Source: Zunongwangia endophytica (GTDB taxonomy: Bacteria > Bacteroidota > Bacteroidia > Flavobacteriales > Flavobacteriaceae). From it: DNA of 64,000 nucleotides. The stretch lies in assembly GCF_030409505.1 (NCBI RefSeq), contig NZ_JAUFPZ010000002.1, forward strand, positions 682,001-746,000, in the 5' to 3' direction. Position 1 is the stretch's first letter. Each line of letters starts with the position of its first letter. This document shows positions 36,584 to 46,700 of the stretch, in pieces. A model generated the notes under the pieces. It was given only the letters and a program-made list of their open reading frames with translations. It was not told the origin of the DNA and did not search any database. Position numbers and translations under genes: made by a program.

Positions 36584-36674
36584 GTTGTTAATACAAAAGT
36601 TTCGGATCTATGCCCTGAATAGGAATAGAATCGAAATGACTAGAGAATGAATCCAACCCTTACCACAAAACCTA

Positions 36675-39600
36675 ATGAATACTAACGAAGAAAATTCTGT
36701 ACAAAAAGATGCTTTAGATGGTGGCACTTACGAGATTATCCGTAAGCGACTCCATACTCATAAATCCGATTTACAGGAACGTCTTAATACTTTAAATGAA
36801 GCCCGAAAAACGGTTTTTGGTTCGCTCGAAACACAGTTAATTGCCAATAATCGAATTAGTACTGAGAATAATTGCGTTGCCAGAGATATTATTTCACTAG
36901 GAAATACCTGTATTTTTGGTTACAATGTACATTTTGGATTACGAACAGAAATCACACTTTCTGATGTTTTTAGTGTTTATGAATTTCAGGATAATAATTT
37001 TGAAGCAGTTTCTTTAACTATTTTAGACGATGAAACCTTTAAAACAGATTTTGCGAATCTTTATAAGTATTATAGAAATACAATTTTCACCAAGTTTGCC
37101 AGAGTAGGGAATTACCTGCATATGGTTTTTCAGCTAAGTGATAGCGTAACCGATATTAAGACCTTTAAATGGCTTATTAGTGAGGATACCTTAACCTATA
37201 TCGATAATCGTAGCGAGCACGAATTTAAGTATCCAAAACAACATCAATTTAACTGGCAGGAGGCTACGCGCGATATGCAGCGATATGGGGAACATTCACA
37301 CGTAGCGATTTTAGATAAAGTTTTTGTAGAAACCATTGGTGGCGATCTAACTATTAAAATTGAAGATAATACAGACGACGGAAAAGGAATTTATTCTGAA
37401 CCTGTAGACTATAAAGATCAAACATTAGATGATGGCCAGATTCGTTTTGCTGATTTAGGGAATTTGATTGCGTTAGAAATTAAGCCGTTTCAGGAAGAAG
37501 CACGCTATTTTGTGTACAATCATAAAATACAGGAAGTACAAAAAATTGATTCTATAAAAGAAACTGCAGTATTATTACCGGACGATCAGGGAATTATTTT
37601 TCCGAATGGTTATTATTTGCAAACCGGAGAATTTCATTTATTTTCTAACGAAGTTCAGGAGTTAAAATATCAGGGAACGATGAGTTCTTCAAATGGGGAA
37701 GATTTTCTGTATATTTTTTATTCACCAAAAAAAGGAACGTATTTGTTGATGGATTATAACATGATCGATCAGCAAATAAATACGCCAATTGTTTGTGGCG
37801 GGTTTACTATTTTACCCAATGGCGAACTATGCTATTTTAAAGCCGACGACGAGCAAACCAAACATCATATGATTCAGATTTGGCAAACCCCTTATCTGGA
37901 AGGTGATATTATGCCGTCTGAACATCAGGATTCGATGTTGTATAAAATTGGCAATAAAGATATTGTAAAAGCAATGGCCGAGGCTAATGAGCTGCTTACC
38001 TTGCTTAGCAAAGAAGATAATTATGATGGTTTATACGCCGATATTGCTAAATCATCTAAAAATATTCTAGATGCTTTCTATTGGTTAAACGAGAAAGAAA
38101 CGGCTGTTTTAAGCGAGCCGTTAAAAGAAATTAATACCGCTGCAAATGCGGCTATCGATGAATTTCAGAAAGTAATTCAGTTAAAGAAAAATGCTGAAAA
38201 ACAGACCACGGAAATTCAGCAAAAAGCGCAGGAACTTTTCAGTAAAATAAAAAGTACTTCGTTTAAAAACATCGATGAATTTGTCGAATTACTCTCACAA
38301 CTTAGAGCATTACGAGGCGAGGTTATTGGTTTGTATGAAATTCGATATGTCGACGAAGAATTTATTAAATCGCTGGAAGCTGAAATTGCCGAGCAAACGA
38401 CAAAAATTTCAAGACGCTGCGTAGAATTTTTGCTGAATGATAAAGCTTTAGCGCCGTATCATGATAAGGTTGAAGAAAAGAAGCAACAACTAGAGAAAAT
38501 TAGTAAAGTAGTTGAAGCCAAAAAGCTAGAAGAAGCAGTCAATCAAATTGCACTCGATTTAGAAATGCTAATCGATATTGTATCGAATTTAGAGATTGAA
38601 GATACCTCGCATTCCACTAAAATTATCGATAATATTTCGCTGATTTTTGCAACTATCAATCAGCTTAAAGCTGCAATTAAAAACAAGAAAAAATCACTTG
38701 GAAGCAAGGAAGCTCAAGCCGATTTTGCTGCGCAGTTAAAACTTATCGATCAGAGTATTATAAACTATTTGGATATTGCTTCTACACCAGAAAAATGTGA
38801 CGAATTTCAAACAAAAGTCAGTATTCAGCTTGAAGAATTAGAAGGCAAATTTGCCGATTTTGAAGAATTTATTGCTGAAATTCTAGAGAAACGAGAAGAA
38901 GTTTATAATGCTTTTGAGAGTAAGAAAAGTGCGATTACCGAAAAACGAAATAAAAAAGCAATCGCGCTGCAAACAGCTTCCGATAGAATTTTAAAAAGTG
39001 TTGGTAAAAAAGCCGAAAGTTTAAAATCGGTTTCTGAAATCAACGGGTATTACGCTTCAGATCTAATGGTCAATAAGCTCCGCGATATTGTGGAGCAGTT
39101 GCGCGAACTGGACGATAGCGGTAATGCAGAAGAAATTGAAACTTCCCTAAAAACAAGTAGAGAAGATGCGTTACGAAAGCTAAAAGATAAGCAGGATCTT
39201 TACGAAGATGGCGAGAATATTTTAAAACTTGGAAATCATAAATTTGGAGTTAATCGTCAAGATCTGGATTTAAGTATCGTTTTTAAAGAGGGGACGCTAT
39301 TTTATCATTTAAGCGGAACCGATTTTTATCAGGAATTAAAAAATGAAATTCTAAATAATAGTCGAGAATATTGGGATCAGGAATTTATTTCTGAAAACGA
39401 TTCGGTGTATCGAGCATCATTTTTAGCTTTCAAAATTTACAAAAATCAGCATTTTGAAGATCTTTCTGTATTGAATGAAGAAGACTTGCTGAAGTTAATT
39501 CAAGAAGAAAGCAGTAGTAATTATTCCGAAGGATACATAAAAGGCGTTCATGATCTGGATGCTGCTAAAATTCTACACATTTTAGTTCAGAAACATCAAG

Positions 39601-41543
39601 ATTTAGGGATTTTAAAATACAGATCTGAAATTCGTGCTTTTGCCAGATATTTTTGGAATCAATTAGATACCGATGCTAAAAAAGTTTACAATAATTCCAT
39701 TAAAGCGTCAGGCCAGGTTTTAAAATATTTCCCGAATACAAAAGAATATGATTTTTTGATTCAGGAATTAGAGCAGGTAATAAGCGAATTTGGGCAAAAT
39801 ACAGGATTATTTTCTGCGGAAGTAAGCCTAGAAACTGCACAATATTTATTTGAAGAATTACAAAGTGACGATAAGTTTGTAATTAGTGGGTTTGCAAAAA
39901 AACTTGCAGATGATTTTCAGCAAATGCTGAAGAAAGAGAAAGCCGAATCTCAGTTTAAAAATAGCGTTGAAAGTTTACATTCTTATTCAGCAAAAATAAG
40001 ATTGGTAAAACAATGGCTTCAGGCATTTGCAAAAGCAAAATCGGTAGAAAATCAGACAAATTATATCGATGAGGCGGTATGTTGTGTTTTATTTCCGCAG
40101 CAAAGTCCAGAAGTGAATCATATCGATTCTTCTGTAGTAATTTCAGGATTAAAAGGAGATCATAAGAATATCGAAAATGGGCAATTTCAGTTCAATTTTC
40201 ATGAATTCACGCAAAAACTTCAATTGTATTTTAATTTTAGTGTTCCCGCATTTCAAGCTTTCAGAAAAGCAAGACATCAGGTAACTGAAGATCTGAAAGA
40301 ACAATTGAAATTAGACGAATTTAAGCCGAGAGTTTTAACGTCTTTTGTTCGGAATAAATTAATCGATCAGGTATATTTTCCGCTTTTTGGAGAAAATTTA
40401 GCGAAACAATTAGGAAGTGTAGGGGAGAACCGCCGAACCGATCGTATGGGAATGCTGTTATTAGTATCGCCACCGGGTTATGGTAAAACCACTTTGATGG
40501 AATATATCGCTAACCGCTTAGGATTGGTTTTTATGAAGATAAACGGCCCTGCAATTGGTCACGATATTACTTCGGTAGATCCAGAAGCTGCAACCAACTC
40601 AGCTTCCAGAGAAGAATTAAAAAAGCTGAATCTTGCTTTTGAAATGGGGAATAATGTGATGTTGTATTTAGACGATATTCAGCATTGTAACCCTGAATTT
40701 TTACAGAAGTTTATTTCTTTGGCCGATGGAACCCGAAAAATCGAGGGAATTTTCAACGGAAAACCGAAAACCTATGATTTACGCGGAAAGAAATTTTGCG
40801 TGATTATGGCTGGGAATCCGTATACCGAAAGCGGAGAGAAATTCAGGATTCCCGATATGCTTTCTAACCGTGCCGATATTTATAATCTGGGAGATATTAT
40901 TGGGGACACAGAGACTTTATTTAAATTGAGTTTACTAGAAAACTCACTCACCTCTAATCCTGTGTTGCATCAGCTAAGTTCGCGTAATTTCGAAGATGTT
41001 TATACTTTGATTAATCGTGTAGAAAATAATTCGGATGTCGGAGAATTAAAAGGAAACCATACACAACAGGAAATTAGCGATTATAAATCGGTTTTAGAAA
41101 AAGTGCTTAGTATTCGGAATATCGTTTTAAAAGTCAACGCCAATTATATTAAATCGGCAGGAATGGAAGATGAATATCGTACGGAACCTGCGTTTAAGCT
41201 TCAGGGATCGTATCGAGATATGAATAAATTGGTCTCGAAAGTAGTCCCGATTATGAATGAAAAAGAACTAAATAGTTTATTATTATCTCATTATGAAAAC
41301 GAATCGCAAACGCTAACAGCCGCTGCTGAAGCAAATTTGCTGAAATTTAAAGAGCTTCGAGGAAGTATTTCTGAAGAAGAACAAAAACGCTGGACTGCGA
41401 TTAAAGCAACTTTTCTGAAGAACAATAAGCTGAAAGGTTTTGGAAACAAAAATGAAATGGCACAAGTGCTATCGCAAATGATGGCGTTTAGCGAAAATCT
41501 TGAAGGTATTAGAGATGTGCTGCAACGCGGACTCGAGAAGTAA
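36675..41543 (+). CDS. Giant coiled-coil AAA+ ATPase ('DNA repair ATPase'-type)
   Basis: 1622 residues. The N-terminal 430 residues are a beta-rich region of unknown type. Coiled-coil segments lie at about 480-850 (many Glu/Lys/Leu heptads). The AAA+ module is near the C-terminus: Walker A VSPPGYGKTT (about 1264-1273), Walker B MLYLDDIQHC (about 1328-1337), and a sensor/arginine stretch AGNPYTESGEKFRIPD and LSNRADIY (about 1375-1400), so it is active-site complete. RefSeq-style names call such proteins 'DNA repair ATPase', but nothing here supports DNA repair. It closes the pspA-yqiJ-flotillin series, which suggests remodelling of membrane-bound PspA or flotillin assemblies, as Vps4 does for ESCRT-III. 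That is inference. Confidence 0.8.
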   Translation: MNTNEENSVQKDALDGGTYEIIRKRLHTHKSDLQERLNTLNEARKTVFGSLETQLIANNRISTENNCVARDIISLGNTCIFGYNVHFGLRTEITLSDVFSVYEFQDNNFEAVSLTILDDETFKTDFANLYKYYRNTIFTKFARVGNYLHMVFQLSDSVTDIKTFKWLISEDTLTYIDNRSEHEFKYPKQHQFNWQEATRDMQRYGEHSHVAILDKVFVETIGGDLTIKIEDNTDDGKGIYSEPVDYKDQTLDDGQIRFADLGNLIALEIKPFQEEARYFVYNHKIQEVQKIDSIKETAVLLPDDQGIIFPNGYYLQTGEFHLFSNEVQELKYQGTMSSSNGEDFLYIFYSPKKGTYLLMDYNMIDQQINTPIVCGGFTILPNGELCYFKADDEQTKHHMIQIWQTPYLEGDIMPSEHQDSMLYKIGNKDIVKAMAEANELLTLLSKEDNYDGLYADIAKSSKNILDAFYWLNEKETAVLSEPLKEINTAANAAIDEFQKVIQLKKNAEKQTTEIQQKAQELFSKIKSTSFKNIDEFVELLSQLRALRGEVIGLYEIRYVDEEFIKSLEAEIAEQTTKISRRCVEFLLNDKALAPYHDKVEEKKQQLEKISKVVEAKKLEEAVNQIALDLEMLIDIVSNLEIEDTSHSTKIIDNISLIFATINQLKAAIKNKKKSLGSKEAQADFAAQLKLIDQSIINYLDIASTPEKCDEFQTKVSIQLEELEGKFADFEEFIAEILEKREEVYNAFESKKSAITEKRNKKAIALQTASDRILKSVGKKAESLKSVSEINGYYASDLMVNKLRDIVEQLRELDDSGNAEEIETSLKTSREDALRKLKDKQDLYEDGENILKLGNHKFGVNRQDLDLSIVFKEGTLFYHLSGTDFYQELKNEILNNSREYWDQEFISENDSVYRASFLAFKIYKNQHFEDLSVLNEEDLLKLIQEESSSNYSEGYIKGVHDLDAAKILHILVQKHQDLGILKYRSEIRAFARYFWNQLDTDAKKVYNNSIKASGQVLKYFPNTKEYDFLIQELEQVISEFGQNTGLFSAEVSLETAQYLFEELQSDDKFVISGFAKKLADDFQQMLKKEKAESQFKNSVESLHSYSAKIRLVKQWLQAFAKAKSVENQTNYIDEAVCCVLFPQQSPEVNHIDSSVVISGLKGDHKNIENGQFQFNFHEFTQKLQLYFNFSVPAFQAFRKARHQVTEDLKEQLKLDEFKPRVLTSFVRNKLIDQVYFPLFGENLAKQLGSVGENRRTDRMGMLLLVSPPGYGKTTLMEYIANRLGLVFMKINGPAIGHDITSVDPEAATNSASREELKKLNLAFEMGNNVMLYLDDIQHCNPEFLQKFISLADGTRKIEGIFNGKPKTYDLRGKKFCVIMAGNPYTESGEKFRIPDMLSNRADIYNLGDIIGDTETLFKLSLLENSLTSNPVLHQLSSRNFEDVYTLINRVENNSDVGELKGNHTQQEISDYKSVLEKVLSIRNIVLKVNANYIKSAGMEDEYRTEPAFKLQGSYRDMNKLVSKVVPIMNEKELNSLLLSHYENESQTLTAAAEANLLKFKELRGSISEEEQKRWTAIKATFLKNNKLKGFGNKNEMAQVLSQMMAFSENLEGIRDVLQRGLEK

Positions 41544-41653
41544 ATTGCTCCGGATCAAGCCCGCAGAAAATTTTAGCAGAACACTTTTAAACTTTAAAAA
41601 TTTATCTGCAAGACAAGTCTCGGGTATTTCCCCACTTTTAATAAAAACTTTTT

Positions 41654-41686
41654 AAAGCTGCTCTTAAGGGCAGCTTTGATTTTTTA
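41654..41686 (+). terminator. Terminator after the ATPase gene
   Basis: AAAGCTGC / GCAGCTTT stem (8 bp, 41654-41661 and 41670-41677) with T-run. It ends the membrane-stress unit. The 259-bp gap before the next sigma gene holds nothing else I can name. Confidence 0.7.
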
Positions 41687-41802
41687 CCAACTCTTTCTCT
41701 TTTGAAGATTATAACACCTTACATTATTAAGTTAATAGTTTCTTAACAAATTCTAAATTTATAAGCTATCTACTACTCTTAATTTTAAAAAAAATAATAA
41801 GA

Positions 41803-42381
41803 GTGGTTTCAAAACAAATAGATCAAGAAAATGATGTTCAGCTTTTAGCACTTATAAAAAAGAACAACCAATTAGCTTTTAATAGGTTATATAATAAATA
41901 TTGGAAAAGATTATTTATATATACCGCTAATATATTAAATGATAAAGAATTGGCTCAAGATGTTTTACATGATGTTTTTTCTACATTATGGATTAAAAAA
42001 GATGAGTTAGAAATTGAGTCTTTAGAGAAATATTTATTTGTAGCAGCAAAAAATAAATCGATATCTCAATTTCGAAAAGTGAAATTTACAGAATTAGATC
42101 TTTCTATAATAGAAAAGCTTTCTCTAAAACCCGAAATTGAAACTAATCTTGATTTTATAGATTTAAAAACGGTTCTAAACGAAGTTACCCAAAGTTTGCC
42201 TGCTCGTTGTAGAGAAATATTTTATATGAGTAAGTATAACTATTATTCAAATCAAGAAATCGCTCAGCATTTTAATATCTCACAAAGAACAGTAGAGAAT
42301 CAACTTTATTTGGCATTAAAACATATTAAACATTCTCTAAAACAACTAATACTTCTTCTTTTAATATTTTCTACCCGTTAA
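41803..42381 (+). CDS. FecI-like ECF sigma factor
   Basis: 192 residues from GTG 41803. Region 2 (NNQLAFNRLYNKYWKRLFIY, AQDVLHDVFSTLWIKKDE) and region 4 (LPARCREIFYMSKYNYYSNQEIAQHFNIS, SQRTVENQLYLAL). Region 4's HTH (SNQEIAQHFNISQRTVENQL) is typical of sigma factors that control SusCD loci in Bacteroidota. The FecR gene follows at 101 bp, then SusC with an STN domain, giving a trans-envelope signalling set. Confidence 0.92.
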   Translation: MVSKQIDQENDVQLLALIKKNNQLAFNRLYNKYWKRLFIYTANILNDKELAQDVLHDVFSTLWIKKDELEIESLEKYLFVAAKNKSISQFRKVKFTELDLSIIEKLSLKPEIETNLDFIDLKTVLNEVTQSLPARCREIFYMSKYNYYSNQEIAQHFNISQRTVENQLYLALKHIKHSLKQLILLLLIFSTR

Positions 42382-42482
42382 GTTAGGCACAGGTTTCTTA
42401 ATCATTAATGCTTTGTTAAGAGTGCTTTTTTTGCAAATTTCTCATGTGAGTATTTTGGTTTCTATGCGTCCTTCTATTGTAA

Positions 42483-43619
42483 ATGCAACTCATGACGAAA
42501 AAACAGTTTTTAGCATTAGCCGATAAATTTGAACAAGGATTATGTTCAGAAAAGGAAGAGGTATTATTATATAAGTTTTGTGAACAAGCTCAGTTTAAAA
42601 GTATTGTAACAAGTTGGGATCTCTCGGAGGAATCAAAAATTAGAATTCAACTGCTCAAAAAAATTCAGCAGACCATTAAAATAGAGCAACAGAATCGGCA
42701 TAGGTTCAGGTGGAAACATATTAGAAACTTAGCTGGAATTTTAGTGTTTTTAGGTGTTTGTGGTTACATTTATTTTCAACAAAGTAATTCTATTTCACAA
42801 GCTATACCTGAGGATGCAATTACTCTTCAGCTAGAAGATGGTTCTCTTCAAATCATCAACGAAAAAGATAGCAGTTCAATTAGTAATAAAGCAGGAAAAG
42901 TGATTGGGCGGCATGAAGGTACACGTATGTTGTATATGGATACAAGTAAAACCACAAGAATAGTTTATAATACGCTAAGAGTTCCTTACGGTAAAAAATT
43001 TGAAATAGAACTATCAGATGGTACTGTAGCCTATCTTAATTCAGGTACTTCTATTAAATATCCTTCTAGATTTCTAGCAAATACAAATAGAGAGATTTAC
43101 ATAACGGGAGAAGCTTTTCTTGCTGTAGCTAAAGATTCGTCACGACCATTTATTGTAAATACAGACCAATTAGAAGTGAAAGTGTTAGGAACTAAATTCA
43201 ATGTTTTTGCTTATCCAGAGGATGAAGTTTCAGCAGTAACTTTAGTAGAAGGGGCAGTTAGTCTTCAAACTGCTAAAAATACTAGTAAAAATAAAACGGT
43301 AGCTTATTTAAAGCCTGGTTTTAGAGGAAGTTTATCTAAAACTGAAAATGAAATTACAACAGAACAAGTTAATACGACTATGTATACTTCTTGGAGAGAT
43401 GGGAAATTAGTTTTTCGGAATATGATCTTCAAGAATATTATAAAAAAATTAGAGCGGCATTATAACGTGAAAATCAATAATAAAAATGAAGAATTAGCTG
43501 GAAAAAAATTCAATATGAATTTTGGAAATGAATCTTTAGAAGGAGTTTTAGATGGCCTAAAAGCTAACTACGGAATACAATATGCTAAAGATTATTCGGG
43601 AAATATCACAATACAATAA
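42483..43619 (+). CDS. FecR-family anti-sigma/sigma regulator
   Basis: 378 residues (a second ATG four codons in is equally possible). Cytoplasmic N-terminal domain (about 1-75), one membrane helix (about 80-98, HIRNLAGILVFLGVCGYIYFQ), and a periplasmic FecR domain (about 165-270: VPYGKKFEIELSDGTVAYLNSGTSIKYPS), ending in a DUF4974 part (GNESLEGVLDGLKANYGIQY) that mimics an STN domain. It would pass the substrate-loaded state of the SusC receptor to the FecI-like sigma factor. Confidence 0.92.
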   Translation: MQLMTKKQFLALADKFEQGLCSEKEEVLLYKFCEQAQFKSIVTSWDLSEESKIRIQLLKKIQQTIKIEQQNRHRFRWKHIRNLAGILVFLGVCGYIYFQQSNSISQAIPEDAITLQLEDGSLQIINEKDSSSISNKAGKVIGRHEGTRMLYMDTSKTTRIVYNTLRVPYGKKFEIELSDGTVAYLNSGTSIKYPSRFLANTNREIYITGEAFLAVAKDSSRPFIVNTDQLEVKVLGTKFNVFAYPEDEVSAVTLVEGAVSLQTAKNTSKNKTVAYLKPGFRGSLSKTENEITTEQVNTTMYTSWRDGKLVFRNMIFKNIIKKLERHYNVKINNKNEELAGKKFNMNFGNESLEGVLDGLKANYGIQYAKDYSGNITIQ

Positions 43620-43677
43620 CTAAAACCAAAAAGCCAATGACATAGTTATACCAGTTAAGAAATTATCAGTTAAAAAA

Positions 43678-43705
43678 ATCGGAAAATGCGGTAACATTTC
43701 CCGAT
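43678..43705 (+). promoter_or_regulatory. Hairpin between fecR and susC
   Basis: ATCGGAAAATG / CATTTCCCGAT, an 11-bp stem with one mismatch and a 6-nt loop, 53 bp before the SusC start. No T-run follows. It may protect the abundant susCD transcript or act as an attenuator. Confidence 0.4.
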
Positions 43706-43757
43706 TAGTTCAAAATGATTATTTAAAAATAAACATATCAAATAACAATATAAAATT

Positions 43758-46700
43758 ATGAAAAAACTTCCTAATTCAGGTAAGGAGGATATCACTTTAT
43801 TTAAACTTGACTTGAAAATGAAATTAAGTATAGTGTTAATGTTTGTCACTTTTTTTACCCTTAGTGCCAATGAAAGCTATTCTCAGAAAACAAAAATCAA
43901 CCTTAATTATAACAATATTTCTTTTGGAAAACTTATCGATGAGATTGAGAGTACTACAGAATTTCAGTTTGTGTATAAGCTTGAAGATGTAGACCTATCG
44001 CAAATAATTTCTGTAGATGCTAAAAATAAAAAGATAGCAGAAATCTTAGAGAATATTCTTGCAGAAACGAAAACCAGTTTTAATATAGATGACCGTCAAG
44101 TTTATTTAATTAAACGAGAAAATATTGGAACGAATCAAAGTGAACAATCAGGAAATTTAAATTCAGACTTTCAAGAAGTTATTCAAGGAATTGTTGTCGA
44201 TACCCATGGAGTGCCACTTGCAGGAGCTAGTATCAGAGAACAAAATACTGAGAATGGTGTATTTTCAGATTTTGATGGAAAATTCGCTATTAACATCAGT
44301 AATGCTAATATGAAGTTAGTTGTTTCTTATGTAGGTTTTAAATCTAAAGAAATAACAGTTGGTGACTCCTCCAACATAGAAGTTATTTTGGAAGAAAGCA
44401 CAGAGGGTTTAGATGAAATTCTCATTGTAGGATATGGTTCTCAGAAAAAAAGTGACGTGACAGGATCAGTTTCTTCTTTACCAAAAGAAAGACTAGAAAT
44501 GGTTCCTAATGTAAATATTGCGCAAGCCATACAAGGAGCCGTTCCAGGAATGATGATTCAAAATACTAGTGCAGGAGCAGCTCCTAACCAAAGTTTAATG
44601 ATTAGAGGGCGTAACTCAATTAAAGCGAGTAATCAGCCATTAATTGTTTTGGATGGTATTCCTTATAATGGAAATATTAATGATATTAATCCTAATGATG
44701 TAGCCTCTATAGATGTGTTAAAAGATGCATCTGCAAGTGCCATTTATGGATCTAGAGGAGCAAATGGAGTTATATTAGTTACCACAAAAAGAGGTAAGAG
44801 TGGTGAATTGAGCATAGCATATGATGGATATTATTCTATTCAGGATTATATTAATCTTCCTGATGTTATGGATGGCGCTGAATTTTATGATTTTAAAATG
44901 ACCAGAGCTCCTGAAATGATGACAGCTGAAGAACGCGAAATTTATGAATCTGGTAATTGGGAAAATTGGTACGATTTACTTTTAAGACAAGGAAATGCAC
45001 AACAACATAATATCTCTGTTTCTGGAGGAAGTGAAAAAACTACTTTTTATGTAGCCGGTAGTCTTTTAGATGTTAAAGGACTATCCATAAATGATAAATT
45101 TGTACGTTTTAATAATAGAATTAATATAGATACCGATATTAAAGATTGGTTAACTATAGGTTCTAAGAGTCAATTTTCTTATAGTGACCAAAGTGGAGTG
45201 GTGCCTGGATGGGATCAAGCTTATAGCATGAATCCTTTAACTAAAGCTTTTGATGAAGATGGAGCTATTACCATTTATCCTTGGGAGGGAAACACAACTT
45301 ATGCCAATCCTCTTCAGCAAACATTGTATGATAATACAGATAAGGCGTATCAAGTTATAACAAATAATTATGTAGATATTGATATTCCATTTATAAAGGG
45401 CCTAAATTATAGATTGAATACTGGTTTTAATTTTAGCTTTTCAGATTATTCAGAATACAGAGGAAGAGATACTAAAACTGGTTTAGATGCAAGAGGTGAG
45501 TCTATTACTAAAGATTCAAAGTCTAGCAAATCGGTTATAGAAAACATTTTAAACTATAATAGGAGCTTTGGTGTACATAAAATAAAAGCTACAGCTTTGT
45601 ATAGTTTTGAAGAGAATGAAACTAATTTCAAGGGATTAGAAGCCAGTGGCTTTCCTAATGATTTTAGAGGTTCCTATGCAGCTTCACAGGCAGAATCCAT
45701 AATTCCTTCTTTAGGAAAAACCAATACAAAGTTAATCTCTCAAATGCTACGCGTAAATTATTCTTACGATAGCCGTTATCTCCTAACATTAACTGGAAGA
45801 AGAGATGGCTACTCAGGCTTTGGAGCTAATACAAAATGGGGACTTTTCCCTTCTGTTGCTTTAGGTTGGAATATTAATAGAGAGAATTTCTTTGCTGCGA
45901 ATACTATTTTTAATTCCTTAAAATTAAGGGTTTCTTATGGAAAAAATGGAAATCAAGCAGTTGGTGCTTATGAAACATTATCCAGACTTGAAGAGTACAA
46001 TATGGTCGATAATAAAGTTACACAGCCTGGCTATAGACCTAGCGTTTTGGGACAAGATGATTTAGGTTGGGAGTCTTCTTCAACATTAAACGTAGGATTA
46101 GATTTTGGACTTTTGAAGAATAGACTTCAAGGTACAATTAACCTTTACAAAACCCGTACAAAAGATTTATTATTAGATCGAACTATATCTCCTGTACATG
46201 GTATAGGTTCTACTGTGCAAAATATTGGAGAAACAGAGAACCAGGGGATTGAATTTACTTTAAATAGTACTAATATTTCTACCAATAATTTTTCTTGGTC
46301 TACTTCTGCAAATTTTTCATTTATAAAGAATGAAATTGTTTCTCTTTATGGTATTTCTGATGAAAATGGACAACCAGTTAATGATTTAGCTAATGCATGG
46401 TTTGTAGGAAAACCCATCAATGTAATCTATGACCATAAGCGTATAGGAACTTGGCAACTGAATGAAGCTGAAGAAGCCGCAGAATGGGGGTCTCAACCCG
46501 GTTTTGTGAAATTTGAAGATGTAAATAATGATGGTGTTTTAGATGATAAAGACCGACAAATTTTAGGAAATAAAGACCCTGATTTTTTATGGGGATTGAG
46601 TAATATTTTTACCTATAAAGATTTTGGCCTATCGGTTTTTATTCATGGTGTTCACGGTTTATATAAAGCAAATCCTTTAATGACAGACGACACTACTGGA

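Noticed and set aside
41544..41653. Possible small gene between the ATPase and terminator
   Set aside because: Stops are frequent in all frames and the sequence shows no start context; probably decayed intergenic repeat.
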